From assembly GCA_013297775.1 (NCBI GenBank), contig JAAFIL010000011.1, positions 1-64,000 on the forward strand: a stretch of DNA of 64,000 bases, given 5' to 3'. This document shows positions 51,461 through 59,726 of this stretch, piece by piece. The stretch comes from Bacteroidota bacterium (GTDB lineage Bacteria; Bacteroidota; Bacteroidia; B-17B0; Aurantibacillaceae). A model generated the notes under the pieces. It was not told where the DNA came from. It did not search any database and saw nothing but the letters and a program-made list of their open reading frames with translations. The stretch's first letter is position 1; every line of letters starts with the position of its first letter. The translations under genes and the position numbers were made by a program.

Positions 51461-53347
51461 ATGGTAAAGTTAGTCGGTTTAGTTCCTTTGTTCCCTTTAA
51501 TTGGTTTTCTAATTAATGGATTTTTCGGAAAGAAGTTAAGTAAAAGTATATCAGGCACCATTGCTTCGGTGGCGGTGTTAGCCTCATTTGTAGTAGCCCT
51601 CTTATTATTTTTTGAAGTGCAACATTTACCTGGACACAAAGCCGAGGTGTCGCTATTCAGTTGGATAAGCGCGGGTACCTTAAACATTCCGTTTGCATTT
51701 TTAATAGATCCTTTGTCCTCGTGGTTTTTATTAATCATTACAGGCATTGGATTTTTGATTCACGTTTACTCAATTGGCTACATGCACACCGACGATGGCT
51801 TTCAACGGTTCTTCACGTATTTAAACCTGTTTGTCTTTTTCATGTTATTACTTGTGTTAGGTAACAATTACCTTATCATGTTTGTAGGTTGGGAAGGCGT
51901 TGGCTTGTGTTCGTATTTATTAATTGGCTTTTGGTTTAAAAATACTGAGTATAACAACGCCGCTAAAAAAGCGTTTATCATTAACCGCATAGGCGATTTA
52001 GGCTTTTTACTTGGCATCATTTTAATTTTTATTAGTTACGGAAGCATCACCTACAGCGGTGTATTCGAAAAAGCTGGCATAGTTAACGAAAGCACCATTA
52101 CTACTATTGCGCTGTTATTATTTATTGGTGCCATGGGTAAGTCGGCGCAAATTCCTTTATACACATGGTTACCCGATGCCATGGCTGGGCCAACACCCGT
52201 ATCCGCTTTAATTCATGCGGCCACTATGGTTACAGCAGGCATTTACATGATTGTGCGCTCTAATGTATTTTACTCCATTAGCGAGGTGGCCTCCGAGGTG
52301 GTGGCTATTGTTGGTGTAGCAACCGCATTATTTGCAGCCACAATTGGTTTATTACAAAACGATATTAAGAAAATTTTAGCCTATTCTACCGTATCACAAT
52401 TAGGGTTAATGTTTCTAGGCTTGGGTGTTGGGGCATTTAGCAGTTCGGTATTTCATGTAACCACACATGCTTTCTTTAAAGCCTTATTGTTTTTAGGAGC
52501 CGGCTCTGTTATTCACGCTATGGGCGGCGAGCAAGATATTCGTAAAATGGGTGGCTTAAAAGGGAAAATCAAAATCACATTTTTAACCATGTTTATCGGT
52601 ACAATAGCTATTAGCGGCATTCCGCCGTTTAGTGGATTTTTTAGCAAGGATGAAATTTTAGCGCATGTTTACGAACACAGTCCAGTATTGTGGTTTTTCG
52701 GAATGCTAACGTCTATGCTGACCGCATTTTATATGTTTCGGATGTTATACGTTACGTTTTGGGGCAGCTTTCGTGGCACTAAAGAGCAAGCGCATCATGT
52801 ACACGAGTCGCCCTCTAGCATGACTATTCCACTCATCGTTTTAGCCGCATTATCTGTAATAGGAGGCACTTTAGGTTTACCCGAGTTTTGGGGTACACCC
52901 AATTGGATGCACCACCATTTAGATGCGGTAATCTATCGTAAAAATACAAGTCTATTAACTCATGAAACCGAGTGGCTATTAATGGGTTTAGCAGTTGCTT
53001 CGGCCGTTGCCGTTATTTTCTTTGCCCATCAATTATTTGTTAAAAATGGGGTGTTGCCGCAAACTAATGAAAATAAATTAAAGCCTTGGCAAAAACTAGT
53101 GGCTAATAAATATTATGTAGATGAATTTTACACAGCCATCATTCAAAAACCAATAGATTTAATTTCGGGGGCATTCCATAAATTTTTTGATGTGCAGTTA
53201 ATAGATGGCATTGTAAACGGCGTGGGCACTTCGGTAAAAGGATTAGGTGCGGTTGTGCGTTTGGTGCAAAACGGAAATATTGGGATGTATGTTATTAGCA
53301 TGGTGTTAGGAATTATTTTAATCTTCTTAACCCTGTTTATTCTGTAA
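51461..53347 (+). CDS. nuoL: NADH-quinone oxidoreductase subunit L
   Basis: 628 aa, about 15-16 TM helices. ND5 marks are FVGWEGVGLCSYLLIGFWF, TWLPDAMAGPTPVSALIHAA, THAFFKALLFLGAGSVIHAM and a C-terminal transverse helix region. Distal proton-pumping subunit. Confidence 0.97.
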   Translation: MVKLVGLVPLFPLIGFLINGFFGKKLSKSISGTIASVAVLASFVVALLLFFEVQHLPGHKAEVSLFSWISAGTLNIPFAFLIDPLSSWFLLIITGIGFLIHVYSIGYMHTDDGFQRFFTYLNLFVFFMLLLVLGNNYLIMFVGWEGVGLCSYLLIGFWFKNTEYNNAAKKAFIINRIGDLGFLLGIILIFISYGSITYSGVFEKAGIVNESTITTIALLLFIGAMGKSAQIPLYTWLPDAMAGPTPVSALIHAATMVTAGIYMIVRSNVFYSISEVASEVVAIVGVATALFAATIGLLQNDIKKILAYSTVSQLGLMFLGLGVGAFSSSVFHVTTHAFFKALLFLGAGSVIHAMGGEQDIRKMGGLKGKIKITFLTMFIGTIAISGIPPFSGFFSKDEILAHVYEHSPVLWFFGMLTSMLTAFYMFRMLYVTFWGSFRGTKEQAHHVHESPSSMTIPLIVLAALSVIGGTLGLPEFWGTPNWMHHHLDAVIYRKNTSLLTHETEWLLMGLAVASAVAVIFFAHQLFVKNGVLPQTNENKLKPWQKLVANKYYVDEFYTAIIQKPIDLISGAFHKFFDVQLIDGIVNGVGTSVKGLGAVVRLVQNGNIGMYVISMVLGIILIFLTLFIL

Positions 53348-53386
53348 TAAAATTTAGTAATCACAAAACATTAAATACGATAAAAT

Positions 53387-54853
53387 ATGTTAGCAGGACT
53401 TTTAGTAGTAGTTCCATTGATAGCGAGCCTGGTGTTATTTTTAATGAAAGGAAAACCCGTTAAAAACATTGCCTTAGTTTTTTCACTAGTACCCTTTGCC
53501 ATAGCCATAGCTGCCTATGTACAATTAACGCATAATCCCGACTCATCTACCTTACTTTTAAACTGTACGTGGATTAAAAGCATGAACGTACATTTTGCAA
53601 TTGCTTTAGATGGCATGAGTTTATTGTTGGTATTATTAACCACCTTTTTAGTACCGCTAATTATTTTATCTTCTTATCAAAACAATTACGACAACAGCCA
53701 TTCGTTTTATGGCTTAATATTACTCATGGAAATGGCTTTAGTGGGTGTGTTTATGGCTAACGATGGGTTTTTATTTTATGTGTTTTGGGAACTCGCACTT
53801 ATTCCCATTTATTTTATTTGCTTATTGTGGGGCGGAGCCGACCGTGCCCGCATCACCTTTAAATTTTTTGTTTACACCCTGTTTGGTTCATTATTTATGT
53901 TGATAGGCTTAATTTATTTGTATAACCACACCTACACCACAGCCGGCATTAAATCGTGGGCTATTATGGATTTATATGCAGCTGGACAAGCCTTAACCGA
54001 AGTGCAACAAGGAGCGGTGTTTTGGTTAATTTTTATAGCCTTCGCTATTAAGATGCCTATTTTTCCCTTACACACTTGGCAACCCGATACTTATGTTACC
54101 GCACCCACACAAGGCACCATGCTACTATCGGGCATTATGCTAAAAATGGGAACCTTTGGGCTTATTAAATGGCTATTGCCTATTGTGCCTTTAGGTTTAG
54201 CCAATTGGGGCGGCACAGCCATTACCCTTTCGGTAATAGGCATTGTATATGCCTCGTGCATTGCCATTGTGCAAAAAGATTACAAACGTTTAATCGCCTA
54301 CTCTTCCATTGCGCACGTTGGCTTAATTGCGGCAGGAATATTAGCGGCTAACGCACAAGGCGTGCAAGGCGCATTAATGCAAATGTTAGCGCACGGAGTT
54401 AACGTGGTGGGTTTATTTTTAATTGCCGATATACTGTTGCGTCACACGGGTACACGCGATATAGATAAGCTGGGCGGCATCCGCAGCATGAATGGAAATT
54501 TTGCAGTTATGTTTTTAATCATTCTATTAGGTTCTGTAGCTTTGCCTTTAACCAACGGGTTTGTAGGTGAGTTTTTATTAATTAACGGCGTTTATCAGTT
54601 TAGTCCAATAGCTGCTACCTTTGCGGGCTTAACCGTTATTTTAGGAGCTGTATATATGTTACGCAGTTACCAAAATATTATGTTAGGCGAACGACGCGAT
54701 GCTGCCATTACATTTGGTTCGGTAGCCAGTAGCGATAAGTGGGTACTCATCATTGTTTGCTTGGTCATCATTGCGTTTGGTGTTTATCCTAAGCCATTAA
54801 CCGATTTGGCCGAACCCGCAGTAAAACAAATTTTATCAGTCATTAATAAATAA
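53387..54853 (+). CDS. nuoM: NADH-quinone oxidoreductase subunit M
   Basis: 488 aa, about 14 TM helices. ND4 marks are FYVFWELALIPIYFICLLWG, FPLHTWQPDTYVTAPTQGTM and IAYSSIAHVGLIAAGI. Proton-pumping antiporter-like subunit. Confidence 0.97.
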   Translation: MLAGLLVVVPLIASLVLFLMKGKPVKNIALVFSLVPFAIAIAAYVQLTHNPDSSTLLLNCTWIKSMNVHFAIALDGMSLLLVLLTTFLVPLIILSSYQNNYDNSHSFYGLILLMEMALVGVFMANDGFLFYVFWELALIPIYFICLLWGGADRARITFKFFVYTLFGSLFMLIGLIYLYNHTYTTAGIKSWAIMDLYAAGQALTEVQQGAVFWLIFIAFAIKMPIFPLHTWQPDTYVTAPTQGTMLLSGIMLKMGTFGLIKWLLPIVPLGLANWGGTAITLSVIGIVYASCIAIVQKDYKRLIAYSSIAHVGLIAAGILAANAQGVQGALMQMLAHGVNVVGLFLIADILLRHTGTRDIDKLGGIRSMNGNFAVMFLIILLGSVALPLTNGFVGEFLLINGVYQFSPIAATFAGLTVILGAVYMLRSYQNIMLGERRDAAITFGSVASSDKWVLIIVCLVIIAFGVYPKPLTDLAEPAVKQILSVINK

Positions 54854-54873
54854 CGTAGTAAGAAATTAGAGAT

Positions 54874-56265
54874 ATGTTGAGTCTTTTTATAGTTAGCGGT
54901 TTAGGCGTATTGGCCATGATAGCCGAAATTTTTAAGTTCAAAAAGTACGTGTTTCCTATTGTATTAGGTGGGTTAATTGGAGCACTCGTTTCTATTTACA
55001 TGGAATGGCAACACCCTGCCTCTTATCCACTTTTCGATAACATGATTGTTTTTGATAGATTAGCTTTGGCTTTTAGTGGTGTTATCTTAATTACAGCTTT
55101 CTTTTGGTTTATTTTTGCCAACGATTATTTTGAAGAAGAAAGCAATGTGGTTGATCATACAGCCTTGGTTTTATTTGCATTAACAGGGGCTTTAATGCTA
55201 ACTGCTTACCGCAACATGACCACCTTGTTTTTAGGAATCGAAATTATGAGTATTCCTTTATACGTTTTAGCAGCCAGTAAGAAACGCTATTTAGCCAGTA
55301 ACGAAGCAGGGTTTAAATACTTAATTATGGGTTCGTTTGCCAGTGGCTTTTTATTATTTGGCATTGCTTTAATTTATGGTGCAACAGGTTCATTTGATAG
55401 TGAAGAAATTCGACAATACCTAGCCAACAGTAAAGGAAGTGTTCCTTCGTTTTTTATAGCGGGCGTTGTGATGATGTTAGTAGCCATGTGCTTTAAAGTA
55501 AGTGCGGCACCATTCCATTTTTGGGCACCCGATGTATATCAAGGTTCGCCAACAGTTATTACGGCTTTGATGAGTACCATTGTAAAAACGGCAGCGTTTA
55601 TTGCCATCATTAAATTATTTATGATAGGCTTTGGAGCCATGAGTGGCGTGTGGGCTGGCGTGTTAGCCGTTATTATTGCTTTATCTTTAATCATTGCTAA
55701 TTTTTCGGCTGCTGTGCAAAGCAATGTCAAACGCATGTTGGCCTACTCAAGCATTAGCCACACCGCATTTATGTTAATGGTGGTCCTAGCCAATGTGCGC
55801 ACCAATGCTAGTGTAAGTGCCATTTTATATTATTCTTTAGCGTATTCGCTAGGCAGCATTGCCGCTTTTACAGTTTTATATAACGTAAGCCGTAAAGGCG
55901 ATGAAAGCATTGATTCGTTTAATGGCTTGGCCAAACGAAATCCTTTGTTAGCGGCGTGTATGGCGGTTGCTATGTTAAGTTTAGCTGGCATTCCCATCAC
56001 TTCGGGCTTTTTTGCAAAATATTTTGTGTTTACAACCATGATAGGAACGAGTTATAAGTGGCTACTCATTTTAGCTGTGATAACTAGTGCGGTTGGCGTG
56101 TATTATTACTTTAAACTAATCATTGCCATGTATTTTAAAACCAGCGAAACCAACGAACCTGTATTTTTTGAAACCTCTAACAAAGTTGTGGTTGTCCTAA
56201 CAACACTTATCACTCTAGTTATTGGGTTTCTGCCCGATTTAATTACTGGATTATTTGCATATTAA
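54874..56265 (+). CDS. nuoN: NADH-quinone oxidoreductase subunit N
   Basis: 463 aa, about 13-14 TM helices. ND2 marks are TLFLGIEIMSIPLYVLAASK, APFHFWAPDVYQGSPTVITA and LAYSSISHTAFMLMV. Last gene of the operon; no clear terminator follows. Confidence 0.97.
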   Translation: MLSLFIVSGLGVLAMIAEIFKFKKYVFPIVLGGLIGALVSIYMEWQHPASYPLFDNMIVFDRLALAFSGVILITAFFWFIFANDYFEEESNVVDHTALVLFALTGALMLTAYRNMTTLFLGIEIMSIPLYVLAASKKRYLASNEAGFKYLIMGSFASGFLLFGIALIYGATGSFDSEEIRQYLANSKGSVPSFFIAGVVMMLVAMCFKVSAAPFHFWAPDVYQGSPTVITALMSTIVKTAAFIAIIKLFMIGFGAMSGVWAGVLAVIIALSLIIANFSAAVQSNVKRMLAYSSISHTAFMLMVVLANVRTNASVSAILYYSLAYSLGSIAAFTVLYNVSRKGDESIDSFNGLAKRNPLLAACMAVAMLSLAGIPITSGFFAKYFVFTTMIGTSYKWLLILAVITSAVGVYYYFKLIIAMYFKTSETNEPVFFETSNKVVVVLTTLITLVIGFLPDLITGLFAY

Positions 56266-56332
56266 CGCTGGTAATACCATTCACACATCAATTTTTTTTA
56301 AAGGATTAGACTTTTTTCGTGGATAAATAGCG

Positions 56333-56539
56333 ATGGAACTGGGCTTGTATAAACATTATAAAGGAGGGCTATACGAAGTGCTTGGCCTTGCTACACATAG
56401 CGAAACGCTAGAAATTGTTGTGGTGTATAAAGCTACCTATTTACCCGAGGGACAAAATCTGTGGGTTAGACCATTGGTCATGTTTACAGAAACGGTAGAA
56501 GTTAATGGAAACGCAGTAAAGCGATTTGAGAAGATTTAG
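56333..56539 (+). CDS. DUF1653-family protein
   Basis: 68 aa. Typical DUF1653 sequence: GLYKHYKGGLYEVLGLATHS, VVVYKATY, LWVRPLVMFTETVEVNG and RFEKI. A small cytoplasmic beta-protein of unknown function. 67 bp after nuoN, possibly read through from it. Confidence 0.93.
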   Translation: MELGLYKHYKGGLYEVLGLATHSETLEIVVVYKATYLPEGQNLWVRPLVMFTETVEVNGNAVKRFEKI

Positions 56540-56703
56540 CCCATAAACCTTTAACATACAGTTCAAAGGGAAAAATTGTCTGCGATTAAGTATCTGTAAG
56601 CATTTCAAGGTAAATCATTTGTCAGAAATCCTAACAGTTACTAAATGGAAGCCTGTCCGCACTAAGACAGATAGTTCGCCAAAAAATTTAGCTTCTACTG
56701 TCT

Positions 56704-56960
56704 ATTCCATCTAACTCATTTTTTAAACCGGTTCTTAATTTCTCTTTTGCCCTCGTCCTTGTTTGAGCGTTAGCGGAAACGAGGATGTGCTAAACGGGCG
56801 TTTGTAACGCCCACACCATCACTTTATCTGCGTTACAAACGCAGCTCTCAAACGTCCTCGTTACGCTTCGCTAAACAAGGACGAGATAAGGGTTCAAGTA
56901 TTTTTACAGAGTTAGATATTTTATCCTAAAGACCCTCTTTCTTGAAATTGCGGCTAAAAC
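56704..56960. repeat. complete large palindromic intergenic repeat (copy 2)
   Basis: Terminal inverted words ATCTAACTC (56709-56717) and GAGTTAGAT (56909-56917). Inside, CTCGTCCTTGTTT (56752-56764) pairs with AAACAAGGACGAG (56873-56885), and GCGTTTGTAACGC (56798-56810) pairs perfectly with GCGTTACAAACGC (56830-56842) around a 19-nt loop. The right half plus flank recurs at 1-128. Non-coding; it could be a MITE or encode a long hairpin RNA. Confidence 0.8.
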
Positions 56961-56975
56961 TGTTCGTTACTGCAC

Positions 56976-57003
56976 AATAAGTGTCCACTTTCGGACACTT
57001 ATT
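56976..57003. terminator. perfect 11-bp hairpin with T-rich tail
   Basis: AATAAGTGTCC / GGACACTTATT around a 6-nt loop, followed by TTATTTTG. It lies between the palindromic repeat and the 57127 gene. It may end transcription from nuoN/DUF1653 or the repeat; the T-tract is short. Confidence 0.55.
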
Positions 57004-57050
57004 TTATTTTGTAAATCTTAATAACAATTGATAATCAGCTATTTACGAGT

Positions 57051-57080
57051 TTGGCACAGCTTGGCACAACTTTGGCATTA
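57051..57080 (+). promoter_or_regulatory. sigma54-like promoter with repeated TTGGCAC
   Basis: TTGGCACAGC, TTGGCACAAC and TTTGGCATTA follow one another. The second and third give GG (57063-57064), ten bases, GC (57075-57076), the invariant sigma54 spacing, with TGGCAC-N5-TGGCA against TGGCAC-N5-TTGCA. The start codon is ~50 bp downstream. No TAnnTTTG box was found. The match is by eye. Confidence 0.55.
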
Positions 57081-57126
57081 ACTAAAGCAAGAAATTAAAA
57101 TTTAAAAACTTAAAATACTTAACACC

Positions 57127-57456
57127 ATGAAAACAGTAAAACAAATGATTGCCGCCTTAGCTTTAGTAGTTGTATCTTCTAACATGATTGCTACCAATGC
57201 TCCCACGTTAAACACCAATGCTATGGTAAACGAAATTAAAAATAACGTTACTTATACTGCTGCTAAAAGTGGCGAAGTAAGAAAAGTAACCTTCACGTTT
57301 ACGGTTAACGAAAATGGAAAAGTAAATGCAGTAGCCGCTAACGTAAATAATACCGAAGAACGTCAAACTTTAGAAACACAATTCTCAAAATTAACTTTCG
57401 GTAAATTAGCACAAGGTATTACTTATAACATCACCGTTAATTTTATTAATTACTAA
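57127..57456 (+). CDS. small secreted hypothetical protein
   Basis: 109 aa. A signal peptide (about 1-23, ...SSNMIATNA). The mature part has an Ala/Asn-rich lead and a beta-rich segment (VRKVTFTFTVNENGKVNAVA, FGKLAQGITYNITVNFINY) faintly like TonB-C-type or other small periplasmic beta proteins; I do not recognise a family. It is preceded by a sigma54-like promoter and 45 bp before the exporter adaptor gene, so it may be the first gene of that unit. Confidence 0.6.
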   Translation: MKTVKQMIAALALVVVSSNMIATNAPTLNTNAMVNEIKNNVTYTAAKSGEVRKVTFTFTVNENGKVNAVAANVNNTEERQTLETQFSKLTFGKLAQGITYNITVNFINY

Positions 57457-57501
57457 GTTAACTGTTCCCAATAAAAAATATTATTTTACAGCTTAGTAAA
57501 A

Positions 57502-58743
57502 ATGGATAAGGTAATTGAAAAGAAAGGTATCGGCAAAAAGAAGATACTGTATATATTAAGTGCGGTGGGTTTGTTGGCCTTACTTACATGGGCTTATTCG
57601 TTTTCAACCAAAAAAATTGTACGCATCGAATCCGACAAAATAATTACAGGCTCAGTTAGCTTTGGCGATTTTGAAGATGTGATTTTACAAAGTGCAGGGG
57701 TAGAGCCGCTCAATAGCGTGTATGTAAACTCGTTACAAGGCGGGGTGGTCGAAAAAATATTTATAGAAGATGGCGGGGTGGTGCAAGAGGGAACGCCTTT
57801 ATTGAAATTAAATAATCCAGCCGTACAAATGAATTACCTTGGTCAACAAACGGGTATCATTCAAAACATTAGTCAATTGCGCAACATTAGGTTGCAATTA
57901 GAAACCAAAGAACGGGAGTTAAAGGAAAATCAAATAGACTTAGATGCCCGATTAGATAAAGCCTATCGCCAATTTTTAATAGACTCGACACTATACAGTA
58001 AAGGAGCTATTTCCAAACTAGAGTATGACAATTCGGTTCGCGAAAATAAATTGCAATCGAGTAAAAAATATATTTTAAAAGAAAGCATTGAACTCGAAAA
58101 TAAAAACCGTACACGTCAATTAAACGACATCAATAACTCTATTTCAAGTTTAGAAACTCAACTTGGACTCATCCGCGAAAACTACGAAAACTTAACTATT
58201 AAAGCTCCTGTTACTGGCCGCCTCAGCAGTTTTGAACCCATCATTGGTAAAAATTATAGCAGCGGCGAGTTACTCGGAAAAATAGATGTATTAAACGGGT
58301 ATAAGTTAGTAGCGCAAATAGATGAGTACTACATCAACCGTTTACACGAAGGTCAAAAAGGACGCGCTACTTTTAACAGCAAAGAATATAATTTAATAGT
58401 AAAAAAAGTTTTACCCGAAGTAGTAAAAGGCATGTTTACAGTTGAACTCAAATTTGAAAATGAAGTACCCGAAAAATTAAGCCGCGGATTAACCGCACAA
58501 ATTAAAATTTCTTTATCTAACAACGTTCAAACTATTTTAATTCCTCGCGGTCAGTTTTTTGAAGCCACGGGCGGCAATTGGATTTTTGTAAAAAAAGGAA
58601 ACAAAGCCATTAAGCGCGCTATAAAAGTTGGGCGCAAAAATTACCAATCGTTTGAAGTATTAGAAGGGTTAGAAAAGGGCGAAGAAGTTCTTATTTCGGG
58701 CTACGATGGTTTAACGGAATATGAAGAGGTAATTATTGACTAA
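57502..58743 (+). CDS. periplasmic adaptor (HlyD/MacA-type membrane fusion protein)
   Basis: 413 aa. One N-terminal TM helix (about 13-31), a lipoyl-type half domain (GGVVEKIFIEDGGVVQEGTP), a long coiled-coil hairpin (about 110-215), the second lipoyl half (NLTIKAPVTGRLSSFEPIIG) and a beta-barrel/MP domain to the end (LEGLEKGEEVLISGYDGL). It links inner-membrane MacB-type permeases to an outer-membrane channel. First of four exporter genes. Confidence 0.9.
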   Translation: MDKVIEKKGIGKKKILYILSAVGLLALLTWAYSFSTKKIVRIESDKIITGSVSFGDFEDVILQSAGVEPLNSVYVNSLQGGVVEKIFIEDGGVVQEGTPLLKLNNPAVQMNYLGQQTGIIQNISQLRNIRLQLETKERELKENQIDLDARLDKAYRQFLIDSTLYSKGAISKLEYDNSVRENKLQSSKKYILKESIELENKNRTRQLNDINNSISSLETQLGLIRENYENLTIKAPVTGRLSSFEPIIGKNYSSGELLGKIDVLNGYKLVAQIDEYYINRLHEGQKGRATFNSKEYNLIVKKVLPEVVKGMFTVELKFENEVPEKLSRGLTAQIKISLSNNVQTILIPRGQFFEATGGNWIFVKKGNKAIKRAIKVGRKNYQSFEVLEGLEKGEEVLISGYDGLTEYEEVIID

Positions 58744-58757
58744 TAAAATTAAAACGT

Positions 58758-59456
58758 ATGATACAAATTTCACAATTAAAAAAAGTTTATCGCACCGACG
58801 AAATTGAAACCACAGCTTTAAACAATATTGATTTACACATTAAAGAAGGCGAGTTCCTTTCCATTATGGGGCCTTCGGGCTGCGGCAAGTCAACCCTCTT
58901 AAATATTATTGGTTTGCTCGACGATGCCGAAAATGGTTCGTATCAATTTAGTGGTCGCGAACTCATCCATTTAAGTGAAAAAGATAAATCTATTTTCCGT
59001 AAAGAAAACATTGGCTTTGTATTTCAAAATTTTAATTTAATTGATGAGTTAACCGTTTTTGAAAACATTGAGTTGCCTCTTATTTACAACACGATACCCA
59101 GTGCCGAGCGCAAAACGCGGGTGAACGAAATTTTACAGCGCATGAACATTATGCACCGTTCTAAACATTTCCCACAACAACTATCGGGTGGGCAACAACA
59201 GCGGGTGGCAGTAGCGCGCGCATTGGTTACCAAGCCCCGCTTAATATTAGCCGATGAGCCTACCGGAAATTTAGATAGCACCAATGGCAACGAAGTGATG
59301 GAGTTGTTGTGCGAACTTAACGAAAAAGGAACAACCATTATTATGGTAACGCACAGCAGTTACGATGCTAACTTTTCTAAGCGCATTATTCATTTAAAAG
59401 ATGGACAAATTATTTCTGAAAAAATGAATAAAGACAACAAAGCGCAACTCATTTAA
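58758..59456 (+). CDS. MacB/LolD-type ABC transporter ATPase
   Basis: 232 aa. Walker A GPSGCGKST (38-46), Q-loop GFVFQNFNLIDELTV, signature LSGGQQQRVAVARAL, Walker B LILADEPTGNLDS. 14 bp after the adaptor gene. It energises the following FtsX-type permeases by mechanotransmission. Confidence 0.95.
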   Translation: MIQISQLKKVYRTDEIETTALNNIDLHIKEGEFLSIMGPSGCGKSTLLNIIGLLDDAENGSYQFSGRELIHLSEKDKSIFRKENIGFVFQNFNLIDELTVFENIELPLIYNTIPSAERKTRVNEILQRMNIMHRSKHFPQQLSGGQQQRVAVARALVTKPRLILADEPTGNLDSTNGNEVMELLCELNEKGTTIIMVTHSSYDANFSKRIIHLKDGQIISEKMNKDNKAQLI

Positions 59457-59548
59457 TTTTTAAGTTTTATAAACGAAATGCCTACCCAAAGCCTGCTTTA
59501 ATTTAAAATTCATGGTGTGTGTAAAGTAACAGCAGGCTGGGGTTTGGC

Positions 59549-59700
59549 TTATACCAATTCCACATCTAACATTCTAAGGTATGATAATAAAATTTTCTAG
59601 TAGTCAAGGCGAAAAACGTAAACATTGCAAATACGCTGTTGCATTTTTTCAACAAGGAGGAAAAGAAAATTTTTGTTCAAGAGGAATTAACTATTTTATA
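59549..59700. repeat. intergenic element inside the exporter operon
   Basis: The 270-bp gap between ATPase and permease starts a TTATACCAA word at 59549 as seen in other gaps, then an inner GCAAATACGCTGTTGC hairpin (59627-59642) and purine-rich sequence. No clear matching right end was found. It separates genes that are normally adjacent. Confidence 0.4.
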
Positions 59701-59726
59701 AATGTATTTTATATTAATCGTGCTGT

